Of a stretch of 64,000 nt of DNA, positions 33,216 to 46,340 are shown piece after piece. Each line of letters starts with the position of its first letter. Within the stretch, counting starts at the first letter, position 1. Under the pieces are notes generated by a model. That model saw nothing but the letters and a program-made list of their open reading frames with translations, was not told where the DNA came from and did not search any database. Source of the DNA: Sphagnum magellanicum (lineage: Eukaryota > Streptophyta > Sphagnopsida > Sphagnales > Sphagnaceae). The stretch is taken from assembly GCA_021904315.1 (NCBI GenBank), contig CM038912.1:24464949-24528948 (forward strand). The letters run 5' to 3'. A program made the position numbers and the translations under genes.

Positions 33216-36200
33216 GATAGGTGGAATTGGACCTATGTTAAACCAGATCTAGGTTAAACTCCATTTAAATACATTAAGAGTTAGAACCTGAGGTTCAGAA
33301 ACTTTTAAAGACTGCTTCAAAATGACATTGGAGGTTTCATCAACTTTTTAAAAATAACCAGAACCAGAATTGATGATGATGATGAAGAATTAGATGAACT
33401 AGAATTAGATGTTTCTTTCAAAAATAAAAATTAGCAAGCATCAAAACTATAAGTTTTCTTTGAAATGAAAAATCAAACAATATTAACATGTATCAATATT
33501 GTCTAGTGTTCTTAGTTTTGGTAAAACACATCTAGTTTCAATTTCAAGCTTTTAGAAAATTTGATGGAACCTTCTAGTTTCAATAGTAGCTAGTAATTTT
33601 AATTCGACATGATCTTTGTTCCAATTTCAAAACCAATTCTTTGCATTCTTAACCTCAATTTTTAGTTTTTTTTAAAAGAAAAAATCAAAGCAAATATGGT
33701 TCAAAAGCCATATGCACAAAATATAAACACTAACTTTCATGTCAATTAATGTTTTCTTTTGTGACAAGTTTTGCACATAGTTAGTTGATAGTTAAATGTG
33801 TCATGCGAGGCAACCAAAGGATTTTTAATTTTAATTCACCATCAAATCACTAGGATTTGACCGCTTGAATTGAGATAAGAATCACTTTCATGATCAATCT
33901 ATGCTTGCCATCATTATGGATAACCAAGCTTGACCATTTGATGCCATATGCACCCACCTCCCTTGGGTCTTTATTCATGCTTTCAGTCCCCTAAACCCTA
34001 AACTCATTGTCATTGTTTGTAATTATGTGTGCCAAGAATTAAATATTATTGCCAATATGAATTTTGAATTTCATGTGAACACAAGTTAATAAAATGAAAT
34101 AGCTTTATACAAGAATTTCATTATCACAATCATGATTGCAGAAAACAAATTCACAATAGTCACTTAATGGGAGCATGATCTAAAATGAGCAATGAGGTGA
34201 AAAAATGAAAAAGAGCACAAAGATTGCCTTAATTCAACACCTAATGTGAAGTGTTGATCATTTACCATCATGGTTGTATTCTAAGTAGTTTTTTTTGTCT
34301 ATTTTGTATTATGGTTGCAAGTGCTTACATTCATCGAAATAAAGGAAAGGTGGGCATTTGGTTTTGCTTGGTAAGTTCATAGGTTTATCATCTTTGTTGT
34401 TTGTTCTTCATAATGAATCAATAAGCTTTGCCACCAATTGCTTCAATGGATTTTATGATGGTGGAAAATCGATGGAGCTTTGACTATAAAGAGCAAAAGT
34501 TTGCTCAAAAAGGGGGCCTTTGGTTGTTTTGGATGTAATTTGCATTTTTTAATACATTCATGAAAAGAATGCTTGTGGTGTACACTTTAGTCTTCGAAAT
34601 TCCATTGTGTTGGAGAGTTAAAGTGATAGCATTTAGGATGGGCTATTGATGAAGGTGACACAAAATCAAGGAATTCTAGAGCAATCTTGAAATGGCATTG
34701 TTTCAAAAATAATTAAACTTGAAACTGGGAAATTAATTTTGTGGTGGGATAGGAATGAGTACCCTTGTGGGCACTATAAGATGGAACTTTCCATATGGGA
34801 TTTGACAAAAACTAGAAATCACATATTTATCAAACATGAAATTAGGCTAAGGTAAAGACTTATGCAAGCTTTTGGGTTGTTGAAAAGATTTTGGGATGGA
34901 ACATTAAAGGGTATGTTGACACTCAATTAGAGAATTTAATTCACCTAGATTTTAACATCATAGATTTTCTTTTGAGTATCTAGTTTTATAGAAACTACAA
35001 AATACATATACTTTTGTTTCTTTGTCAATATTGGTGTGTTTCATCAAGGTTCTACATCCTCTTCTTTTTGGCTATAGGAGGACTAAGTGTCAAAGAAAAT
35101 GTTACATTTAATGAATTGTCAATTGATAATACAAGTTTTCTTTAGTTCCAATTTCAATGTTGTGCATATTTGTTGTGATCAACATCCTTGTTTGATTGTT
35201 GAATGTTGGCCTTGGGAATGGCACAAAGGTTAATGAGAGGAATGTGTGTGTGTGTGCGCGCGCGCTCAAGGTACATGCATTTCCATATAAATTTCAATTT
35301 TGTTTGGATTTATTACATTTCATTAAAATCTTGTTTTTGTCCTTGTTGACTATTGACTGATTGGAGTGTCACAATGGCCAATGGGAAGACATTTGTTGCT
35401 TCATTGTACACATTTTCCAACACTTCATTCTTTAAAAAAATTTGGCCCAATTTTGCAAAAATGGCTTTTTGTTCCTATTGGCTATGGAATTTATAGAGCT
35501 TTCTTTAAACTTCCCAAATAAAAATCTCTACTTTTGTAGTGGTCAATCTAAAAGGATTTTTTTGGTAATAATGAAGTTACCTATGGAAATTATAAATAAA
35601 TTATGCCAAGTACATATTATATTAGTCACAAATGACGTTATTCTTTTTTTTGTGTTTACATTGGTGTCTTATGCATCTATGAATGGGTAGAACAACATGG
35701 ATTCAAAAGTCCCAACCCAAGAAACTTTTGTACATTTTATAAAACTTTAATTTGAAGTGGAAAATAAAAAATAAATCTAAGTGGCCTTTGTTGTTACCTT
35801 GAGGTTGTTGGGCTACAAGGTTTTGTCGGTTTGAACAAATTCATGGATAAGAAAATATGAAAATGATTAGATGAAAATGAAGGAAAATGAATAAATGATA
35901 AATTGTTAGTGTAAAATTTTGACTCTTTGACAAACATATTGTTAATTAGTAATTTATCACTCATACCAATTGAAAAACTCAAAAATTTGTCAAATCTTGC
36001 AATTGTTAGATGGACAATATGGAGTGAAATACATATTTACAACATTTGTGCAATGTTAATAATTTCAAATTGCTTCTTTCAAAAAGTTAATCTTGTCAAT
36101 CAACATTAATCACTAACCAATTAGAAAGACATTTGAAATTTTGTATTTGAAATACAATGTGATTGTTTGGTTACAAAACGGTTTGTTCTTTCTAACAACA

Positions 36201-38563
36201 TTTCATTTTAAAAGAAAAATCAAGCTCATGGGGCATGCCATGTGTTTCAAATAGCACAAGCAAAACTGAAAAAACTTAATAATAAAGTAAACTTTCAAAC
36301 TTGTAACTAGAAAGGCGGCCTCATGTTGATGGTATGACAAGGTAGTGACGCCTTGGTCGAATTTGACTTAGTAAACAGATAAGATGGATCATCAAAAAAC
36401 CCAATCGATGGCAGTTTCCCCCGGAGGGTTGTTCGCACCATTCCCTTACCATGGGAATGCTCTACCATCTAGCGAAAAGGATGCCGCAAGAAGCGACTCC
36501 GCAAATACTTTAGAAAAATAGGAAAATTGCGTAACCTTTCGTACATGGACATGGGCTCTTAGTATGTGGACATTTCAATGTTATCAAGCTTATCAATGTG
36601 AAGTGGTCTAATTGTGATTACTTCATGTGTAGCTACTTGGATCTTTAATATGTGGATGTAATAAATGTGTTTTACAAAACATATATGATCTAATTGTAAA
36701 TTGTTCATCTTTACATAAATTTGATAGGCATCACTTCATTGGGTTTATAGGGTTGAAGTTAAAACAATGTTTTTACTTATTATTTTTAAAGCGTTCTCAA
36801 ATGGATGGCATGAGGGAAGTACAAGTTGTGTTTCTTGACTATATTGAACTTGAATAAAAAAGTAGTCAACATTCCATGTGAATTAGAATGTGATTTTTTA
36901 ACTACTCAAACATCAAGATTTTTATCTCACTATTTGTATGCTAGCAAAAGCATAGTTGAAATTTGGAATGATGGCTACCCAATGAGTCATCTTGTTGTTT
37001 CAATTCAACTATTATTATGGTTCAAAGTGGTCACCCATGTTGGTACAACTCAAAATGTGTGCACACTCATTGCCTCCTTAAATTTCATCTTCATTTTATC
37101 ACAAAATAAGAATCAAAATTAATAAATTAGACTTCTCAAGCTTGTTGTGCATATTGGTTAAAGTTTTGAAGGTTAAGTTCTAATTTTTTAAGCAACATTT
37201 GTAATGTGAAAAAATAAATTTATATTTCATATTCTTTTATTAAACCTTAAAAACCCCAACATTTGAAGTGCATGCAAGAAAACCTTCTTCCATTCTTCCT
37301 CATTAAAATCATTATTTATTTTGTATTTGTTGCAACCCTGCTTTGGGCTTATAACCAAGTCTAGGGCAAAGACAATGAAATAATATGAAAGCAAGTAAGA
37401 AACATGGTGAGAATGAAATATTCATTGAAATGAATGTGGGAGTGTTTGTGATTCAAAATGAATCCTAATCAAACACTTTCAAAGATTCCCAAATTACATT
37501 CTCATTACATCCAAATCAAGTGATCTTTGGCTCATCATAAAAGTCTTGAAAAATGGTGTCACATATCCAAAAGAAAGTTATGTTGGGAAGGTTATGTCTA
37601 CTTGAAAAGTGAAGACACAAATTTGGAATAAAATTCCAAATTGTTGATACATTCATTTGGAGAAACAAGTAAAGTTTTAGCAAAGAGCTTGACATGATAT
37701 TGAAAAGTTTTTGACAAAAGATATTAGATGATGCATTTGCATATTTCACTTCATATTACATTGATTAAATACAAGATTTACACATTTTCAAAGATAAAAA
37801 AGTTTACAATTAATACCACCACTTGACAAACCTAGGGTATGTCAATATTTTTTCTAACACGTTATGTTTCAATCTTCTATATCCTTTGAAATAGTTGGAG
37901 CATCTCTTTGAATTGCCATTAGCATGTTGTTAAGAGGAATATGATGCATGGCATACTACATAATTGATCTAACATAAGGATTAAAGGACATTTTGTGACC
38001 AACAATTTTCATTTGCATCTACCATATTAACAAGTTTGAAGAGAGAATTTAAAATATCATTTTTTGATCTCATAAATTTTTGGGGCTTACATGAATATTA
38101 TCCATAATCCAAGTTATATAATTATCTTTAGTATCAATTTCGTGTTCTAAATGCACACAATGTGAAACAAAATTCAAAAAAAAATTGAAACCCATGTTTA
38201 TAATATTGTTCACCTTCACATGAGTTCAAAATTAGACAAATTATTGGTGGGCATAGGTGACTTGGAAGTTGCCAAAACATGCAAGTTATCCCTACAATAT
38301 GCTTGACACCAATCCTTGGATGCTTGTGTCGGGCCACTATAGTGGGTGCACTTGTACATTTGCCAATGATATAACAATGGCATATTTAAACTACCATGAT
38401 GCATCTATTTTCTTTAGGTGATTTTTGTTTTGGATCATGTCACTATTCTTAACAAGATGCATTGCCACCTTTTTCATATCATATTATAGTCAATATCATC
38501 ATAAAATTTAACATGAAGCAAAAAAATATTCACATCATCCTATTGTTGAATTATCATCAAATT
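33216..38563. other. AT-rich intergenic stretch, probably old transposon debris
   Basis: No gene recognised. Notable items are a 22-base alternating GT/GC tract at 35243-35265, a GC-richer island at about 36300-36530 and a 40-base match to the start of the solo LTR family at about 37330. Open frames (35442-35690, 36826-37122, 37516-37749) lack recognisable motifs. Confidence 0.4.
35243..35265. repeat. (GT)n(GC)n microsatellite
   Basis: Uninterrupted alternating purine-pyrimidine run, GTGTGTGTGTGTG followed by CGCGCGCGC. Such tracts can adopt Z-DNA under supercoiling. The CG part is striking in a region otherwise depleted of CG. Confidence 0.85.
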
Positions 38564-38651
38564 CACTACAACACATCTTGAATTTTGCTACTTGAGTCAT
38601 TATTTATGACTTGGGTTTAATGAGTGAAAAAACCCAAGATGTGTTATAGGA
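38564..38651. mobile_element. Short CACTA-like foldback element (MITE), degenerate
   Basis: 88 bp starting CACTACAACACATCTTG and ending in near reverse complement (CAAGATGTGTTATAG). An inner stem GTCAT...ATGAC adds to the foldback. CACTACAA is the usual terminus of plant CACTA-derived MITEs. The last two bases of the right end have diverged and no clean 3-bp TSD is visible. Confidence 0.5.
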
Positions 38652-41600
38652 AAAGGTTGTCAACATAGACTACCTAACATAGCCAATTTCAAAACTAATT
38701 ATTCATTACATAAGCCTAAACCCAAGCGCACCATTTTGGCATCTACCACATCCACATGGTAGCCATTTGCTTCACTTGTACATATTGAATGAAGTTCTAG
38801 GTTTTAAAATGTCTTAAGGTCTCATTTGAGACTTCAAATACAAACAAGTTACATGGCTTCACTAATGTCCAATATTTTTGAAATACACTTGTAGCCTCTT
38901 CAAAAAACTTTCACTTTCAACTTGCTTAAAACATCATTTTTGCCCCATTTAAAAAAAAAATCCACAAAAAGTGATGATATTTATTTTGGTTGATTATGAT
39001 GTTTTGAGATATGGCTATAAATTATTTTGTCCCTTGTTGACTATAGACAATAGGGCTTTGATTAGGAGGTCTATCAGGGTAGCAGATGATAGGTAGCATA
39101 CCGAGGAGTGTTGTAGGCTATTTTGGACTACCACAATAAAATTCCAAAGTTTATAGTGGTTTCTACCCCCTACCTTTAAACATTCAAAGGTACTTTAGGC
39201 GTTTAGGCGATACTTACTATCCCATATTCCCACCTCCCTTACTGTTTTTCAATTTTTAAAGTAGTTCTTAGTATTGTAAATGGATGGTAGTTCTAGGTAG
39301 ACGATAGGACTATTCTCCTAGATAGTCCCTACCCTCCTTCTGTAACTACATGTCCTACCCATTTTATTAATGAATTACTAGTTTTGTGAGTGTAAGTTGA
39401 AATGGTAAGGTAAGATCTAGTATATTTATGACAGGTTAGTAGTTATTTTTATTAGTTTCCCCCTTGGATTATCTATGTGGGTGAGGTAATCCTCAGGGGG
39501 TCAAATTTCCCCTTCAACAATTAGCTCAACTCCTTTGGACATTCTAATACCCTAAATTGTAGTTTCTTGCTCAACGACATAATGAATCGATGGTTCAAAA
39601 TTCTAAGCTCTTTGTTCAAACTCCATTCTCCTAACCATCTCAACAATAAAGAGGTGAAGCAAATATGTACCTTAATACTACTTCCTCCTTTTCTAACTTG
39701 TTGAATTTCTATTTTTCTTCTTGAATCAGAGTATCAAGGTTATATTGTTGCATCAAATTTGCTAATCCCATCACAACTCTCCGTTAAGGTTCGAATTCCC
39801 AACTCCTTTGTCTAAATTCAACCTGTGAGTCTGCATTTTCAATTTAATTGTCTTCCTTCTTGGAATTTTATACTAGATTGTTGGTGCATTTGTGTGCTTC
39901 ACCAATTTGCACTTCATGAAGAATAATTGGTGTTGCTTGAGGCGTTCTATGGCTTGCAAATCTCTCTTATGTCCACAGATATATCTATTTTGTCTAAGAA
40001 AATCTTCTAGGTGTTTCAAACCACTAATCTACCTAATCTATACTCAAATTGTTGTTAATGGCAGTGCCATTTTCCACTTGTTCATGTAATATAACCTAAT
40101 CCAATTGTCTCTTTAAACTTCTAGTTACAATTTTATTTTCCATCTTTCCACATCCTAATTCAAATTTAAACAGACTTCTACATTAGAACAAAATCCTCAC
40201 AATTAACCATTCTATTTAGATCTGTTTCCTAAACAAAAAATTATGATCAAGATTTGAAAAAAAATGTAAAAAAAGAAATTAAAGAAGAAACAAAAATTTC
40301 AATGACAAGACATAAACAACATTCTAAATTCAAGCCTTAGGATGGTCACCAAATGGTAAATATAGAATTTTTAATCTTATATTTTGGTCTAAAATCTGGA
40401 TTGAAATGTAATAAAACTAATATTAACAAAGTCTATTCATTCAGATCTATTTAGAAGTTGGTTCAGAATTAAAATCCAATAGTGAAAGCATGATAAAAAT
40501 ATCAAAACAATAAACTTTGACTATGGAAATAAATGTTTTCCAGAAATCAAAATAGTCTTCTCTCATACTCCATTAAAGCTCATTATTATATAATGACACA
40601 ATGGTTTTCATCTCTTCCTCTTCTCCAAAAATATTCCCCAACAAAAACAGTCCTATGTTTTACTCAAATTCAAATGGTGATAAAAATTATGTAATCTAAC
40701 TAATAATTCTTAAAACAATAACTAAGTAAATAGAAATATACTAACTAATAATTACCACAAGTAACTACTCCCTTAACACCATTTTCAATATGTTGTCCAC
40801 TTTATGCCTCCTCTTACTACCTTGGGTTTTTGTAGCTTGAAGTTAAGGCACTCAAGCTCTACATTGCCACAATCTTTGACCTCAAGCTCATGATAAGAAA
40901 GGTTCATGGATTCATGACTTTGGAGGAATATATTCGCCATTAGAGACTTGAGGTTTGGGAGACTTGTTTTTTTTGGAAGTTCAAGCCCAAGGATGGTATT
41001 CGTTATAACAAAACCTAGGAGCAATAATCTAAAGGAAAGGAGGCCTTCAAAAAAGTTTTTTATAGGTGAGAATTCAACCATTATCTTTATATTTTTTACT
41101 TCTCTTGCACTATCATTCATTGAAGATGATGTGATTTCTCATGTCATGTTTTCCTTAGGTTCTTTTACTATGTTTTGCAACCCAAGGGTGCAATCAATGA
41201 GCTCCCCCATTTGCTTTGAATTTGGCAAGATCCGAACGTAGATAACATCATGTATCACAAGGACCTCCTCAAGGATTAGTCCCTAGACCACCTTGAAGAC
41301 TATGGTTGGTACATTGAATGCCCTCGAAATTGTACCCTTCCATGAACCTGGCTTCCAAAAGAAACTCGCAAGCTCTGGGGGTTTAGATGTTCAAACAAAT
41401 AAGAAGTAGTCTACTACAAAGGGAAAAAGGAAAAAGACAATTCCCCAAGAGATCGTCGAGCTTTTAGGAGACGTGACCACGGTTGATTATGTGGTCACAA
41501 TCTTGAAAAGGGATTTCGATGACCTACTTGAAGGAATTGACATGAGATGTTCTAGTAGACGCCTTGACTTGTCGCTAGAAAGTTGTCAACCATCTTTGTT

Positions 41601-43034
41601 TCAGCTTCATTTCTCTTTTGAAGGTTCAAGGAAAACATCAGGTTTTGAATCACCAAGAGGTCGTTAACCACTATCATCTCAATAGGATTTATCTCTGGCT
41701 CATACAAAAAGACCATTGGGATTCCATGAAAAGGCAATGCATCTCTCATGGTTTTTTTTGGTTTCCTCTCGAATGAGAATTGGAAAATGGCCTCTCGAGC
41801 ATGTTATTCTCATCAACTACCTTCGTCAGGTGAACTCAATACCTTACATGTAATTTATGAACAAATTTTTTTCACTTTTTTTTTAGTTTCAATGACTTAA
41901 CAAAATTTTGTCTTTCAAGTGAATCCACAAGGGTTAGTTGATATTGTGATTGGAGATGTGCTAGGAGGTGTTGGTGTTCCCATAGTGTCCGAGTCTAAAG
42001 CTGACATTTAAACTGGAATGCCAAGGTGCTGCACTATTTGGATTCTATTTTTACAAATAAGTTCATGTCCCAAAGTGGTGCCATCATCCTTTTTCACTCG
42101 AATGACCTATGAATTCTCAAACAAATCAAAGAATTCCTAAATAGTTACTCAATGTCAATCTGAATGAAGTGGGTTGTGGTGAATAGTCTTCCCTTTTGTA
42201 GATCAAAGATCTTGGGTTGAAGGTACATCTCCTTTCCCATATCTTGATTGCTCTTGTTGCTGGTTTTCTTTTCCATTCCTCAACGCCCTTTTTTCTTTTT
42301 ATAAACTCTATTCAATTGGGCTACACTTTTGGTGAAGACCCCCTAGACTTTTGAGTTTCAAACACCTACTTTTGGCATAGTTAAACAAGGGATTAAGGTT
42401 GCTAAAAATGTTCTATACAACTAGCATTAGGAGAAAAAAGGCATTTTCTAACTAACTAGTTTTTGATTACATGTCATCCTCAACTTTGTTTTGACTACAC
42501 AATAATATTTATTAAAAAAAATTCCACATGGATGGGATGACATCTCAAATGAGTTGATGTGTCAACTAATTTGGTAAGTGTATGACATTGACCACTAACG
42601 AGTGTTGATCATCAAAATATATTTTAAAATAAAATATAACCCAATTGAAGAGTAGTTGAAAATTTTACTTTGCCATGACATTATGCCATGTCAAGTCAAT
42701 TGCTTGATTATTTTGGTGGACCTTGTTTTTTAATAGATGAAAGAAGGATATTGATGGATGAAATATTGCATGCATTTTCAATTGTACTTCAACGTTAATT
42801 ATCATTACCTATACCTTACCCACATATTACCTACCCACCTACCAACTTATCATTACTTATACCTTACATACATGTTACTTATTTACCATTATAATTTATA
42901 CCTATATATTACATACCTACCTACTTAGAGACTATTGACTTACATAATTGAACCTACATCCTACTTTAAATCACCTATGTTATAATCCAAATTTATTTAA
43001 CTTACAATTTATCACCTACCTATAACTACTTTAA
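38652..43034. other. AT-rich intergenic stretch left of the Copia element
   Basis: No gene recognised. 40950-42010 has several medium open frames on both strands, and its base composition is slightly less AT-rich, but I see no domain. It may be a decayed gene or retroelement body. 42790-43030 is dominated by TACCTA/TTACCTACC phrases shared with the sequence right of the Copia element. Confidence 0.4.
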
Positions 43035-43348
43035 TGTTAACAAATAGGAGATCTAGTCAAGTGTAAACATAAATATTTATTGAAAGGAAACTAAAACATG
43101 ATGCTCACAACATGGAACATCACATCAAGAACTCCTCAAGGTTCTCTTCACATCAAAGACATAAATTTGTGCAATGAAGAAAAAAGAGCCAAACCATAAA
43201 CATCAAGGTATTTAATTAATAAACTAAACCAAAAATAACTAAACTAATATAAGTAAAAAAAGTAATTTAACCTTGTGAAAGTAACTTAATTACTTTCTTA
43301 CTCTAGTAACTAATGAAAACATAACTAGTTGAACTTGAATTTTCAACA
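43035..43348 (-). repeat. Copia 3' LTR
   Basis: 314 bp, TGTTAACAAATAGG...TTTTCAACA on the plus strand, so TG...CA in either direction. It pairs with 49070-49365, differing by about 30 substitutions by eye plus one indel of 15-18 bp. That is roughly 10 per cent divergence, so the insertion is old. Confidence 0.9.
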
Positions 43349-43362
43349 CTCCCCTTTAAGCT
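43349..43362 (-). other. Copia polypurine tract
   Basis: CTCCCCTTTAAGC on the plus strand reads AAAGGGGAG on the element strand, directly next to the 3' LTR. This is where plus-strand synthesis is primed. Confidence 0.75.
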
Positions 43363-43399
43363 TAAGTCCACCTCTAATACACCAAACATTTTAAAAAAC

Positions 43400-45427
43400 T
43401 TGATTAGCTTGTTTGTACTTAAAGCTTTTGTGAAAATGTTAGTAACCTAATCCTTAGTACTAACATGAATAAATTTAATTTTCCTATTAAAATTATTTTT
43501 CTAACAAAGTGATAGTACACCTCGATGTGTTTTTTCCTAACATGATAAACTAAATTGTTAAGAAATAATATGCTACTGATGTTATCACAATAAATGACAA
43601 CAAGAGTATCCATTAACTATCCCAAATTTGAAAGTAGTTTTTGTAACCAAATTATTTCACATGCAATGATTGTTGCATTTTTGTATCCTACCTCCATGCT
43701 TAATAATGCAACTATTGGTTGTTTTTTGTTGTTATAATTAATAACACCATTTCCAAAAGAAAACATGAAACCATTAGTTGATCTCCTATCTAAAACATTG
43801 CCAACCCAATCAACATCCATGTATCCATGTACTTGTAAGTGGCTCTTAGTTTCATAAAACATTCCATATTACGAAGTATGTTTTATGTACCTTAATATGC
43901 AGCTCACTTCATCTAAATGTGGCTTTCGTGGTGTTTGCATGAATTGACTCACCACTCCAACTACATAACTCAAATCTAGCCATGTGATGGTCATGTAAAT
44001 CAAACTCCCCACTATGCATCTATACACAGTTGTATTTTCCACAAGGTCACCTTCATCTACATTTAACTTCACATTTTGCTCCAATGGAATTGAAATGGGT
44101 TTGTAACTTGCCATCCCATACTCGAACAATTTGTTTAAGGTGTACTGCCTTTGTAGTAACCATATCCCTTTAAGGGACTGGATTACCTCAATGTCGAGGA
44201 AGTAACACAACTCTCCCAAATCCTTCATTTCAAACTTTTACTTCGAAAGCTTCTTCAAATTAGAAATGTCTACATCATTATTTCTTATGACAATCAAGTC
44301 ATCAACATAGATGACAATGACTACAATCCCACGATTTGTCTTTTTCACATATAGTGAAAATCTACATTGGATGTTTAAAATCCACTTATGACAAGATATT
44401 AACCTATTTTGTCTAACTAAGCTCTAAGTGTTTGTTTCAAGCCATACAAAACTTTCCTCAACCTACAGACCAAATTAGGATGTTTTTGGTCCACATAACT
44501 TGGTGTTTGCTCCATGTACATTTTTTCTTGCAAGTCTCCATGAAGAAAAAATTCTTTACATCAATTTGATCTAAAGACCATCTTTTTGATGTTGCCATAG
44601 TAATGATTATTCTTGTGGTCATCATTTTTGCAACTGGATTATAAGTCCCTTCATAGTCTATGCCATAAGTTTGGGCATAACCTTTGACAACCAATATTTT
44701 TTTGTATCTACTCATAAATCTACTTGCGTCATGTTTGACTATGTACACCCATTTGCACCTAATTACTTTCTTGTCCTTTGGTAAAATTACCAACTCCCAA
44801 GTAGCATTAACATCCAACATTACCATCTCTTCATCCATGGCATTATCCCACTTAAGGTTTCCAACCACCTATTCAAAACAAGTGGGTTTAACCTCTTGTA
44901 TAACTTTCACCATGTATGCATAATGATGAACTACAGAACCATCATATGTGAGCCTTTATACAAGGTACTTAACTCGTGTAGATCTTCATATTCCACTATA
45001 TTTGTCAAGTGTTTTCAAAACTTTCTCGGCCATTTGAGCTTTGAGAGTAACAACTGAAGGGATTTTTGATTCTTCATCCACACTTTTTTTTTAATCATTC
45101 AATTCACCATCTACATGAGAATTTTTAGATGATGTTTGAGAACTACCATGCACTACAATAAAAGGTGTCTTTAGACACTAATTGATTACACTAGATTTTG
45201 AGTGAATTCACTAGTTGTAGTGAATGAGGGACTAGTGGAGAAGTAGTGAATTCACTAGTTAAATGAACGAGGACTAGTGAACTACACCCACATTTTGTAA
45301 TAGTGATGTACAATGTTTAAATATTTTAATCTTCCTTTCCATGGAATGTTATTAAACCCACTAATTAAAAACTCTTGTGGTCCACTAATTAATTGTGATT
45401 CTTGTTCCACATTTGATGAAACTTCAT
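43400..45427 (-). pseudogene. Copia reverse transcriptase and RNase H region, with MITE inside
   Basis: Minus-strand frames show the Copia RT (RVT_2): NATWELVILPKDKKVIRCKW (44820-44750), GIDYEGTYNPVAK and the intact catalytic YVDD at 44309-44298. Then comes MKDLGELCYFLDIEV (44228), the GSLIYMT...DLSYVVGVVSQFMQ block, and RNase H pieces from 43862 (GYMDVDWVGN...DRRSTNGFMF) to 43419 (VIYCDNISSI...KHIEVYYHFV). Several frameshifts and stops separate these blocks. The part upstream of RT (45000-45427) is interrupted by the MITE at 45151-45305. Not functional. Confidence 0.9.
45151..45305. mobile_element. CACTA-type MITE nested in the Copia element
   Basis: 155 bp with ends CACTACAATAAAA and TTTTGTAATAGTG and an exact 3-bp duplication ATG at 45148-45150 and 45306-45308. 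A 3-bp TSD with a CACTA terminus is the signature of CACTA (EnSpm) elements. Internally, CACTAG/CTAGTG phrases recur (TGAATTCACTAGTT twice), so it is partly self-complementary. No coding capacity. Confidence 0.85.
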
Positions 45428-46340
45428 TGTTGCAACCCTAACATTGGGTTCACGATTAAATGTGAAGTAAAAAGGCCCATGAGGCCAAGAGTGTGTTTAG
45501 GTGTGAAATACATTCTCACAAATGGGGGAGAGTGCAAAGGATGAAGTGCAATGACTCCCAAGTGCACTCCCCTAGGATAATGCATTTGTGTGGGAGTTTT
45601 GAATGTTCAAAGCCTTGGTTACAAAAGAAAAAAAACACCAAATTGGGCCCCTAGGACACCATTATAAAGGTCTTGAAGTGTAGATGCTTAAAGTGCCCTC
45701 ACATTGTTCATTTAGACCTGATTTGCATGAATTATGATCAAAAGAAGGGGCGGGAGTCAAATTTTCAGTTTGACTCCCACCCATAAATCCTTTAAAATTA
45801 GGGATCAAATGAGGTTCGATTTGGGTGTGTTATACACCGTTGGAAAGATCTTTTTGAGGGCTATAAAATATTGTCCTCACATTTTCAAAGAAAACTTTAT
45901 TTGAAAAAGATATGAGCATCCAAAGTTTTGGAACAACAAGAGTCCCAATTTTGGGACTTTCATTTGGGAGTCTCAGGGAAAAGTCACATTTGGATGTAGT
46001 CTTTGCAAAAAGGCATAAAGTATACTATAGGGAGGGGAGTGGTACCTTCTCCAAAAGGTTGTGGGCTATGTAAAGCTTGTGCTTAAGGTTGTCCCTATTA
46101 AGTTCATCACACCACTTTTATTTAACTTACATTAACCGCCCTCATTTCTTGGTTGTGCAGGTTGACCATATTTTGAACTCTTGCTAGTGATTTTGTCCTA
46201 GTCCCATCTCGAAGCTCCAACACGCCCTCCTACCCCCCACAGTGTTGCAAGTTAGGGAGCATGCCCTAACTTTCTTCTTCTTTCATTGTTTTGTTTTATG
46301 ACCCACATTTGGATCTCTTGAAGAGTTTGGGGGCGTGTCA
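45428..46340 (+). mobile_element. Solo LTR, copy 2, nested in the Copia element
   Basis: 913 bp, from TGTTGCAACCCTA to GGGGGCGTGTCA, aligned with copies at 9161 and 52359. It separates the integrase end (DEMASWYSPLE, minus strand, about 46380) from the sequence leading to RT, so it inserted into the Copia element. Flanking pentamers are TTCAT and ATCAA, matching at only three of five positions. The TSD is therefore eroded, or the ends were altered. CG dinucleotides are largely replaced by TG/CA compared with copy 1. Confidence 0.82.

Noticed and set aside
40785-41749. Medium open frames on both strands (111, 97, 64 and 65 codons)
   Set aside because: No motif recognised on either strand; possibly decayed sequence, but no call is supportable.
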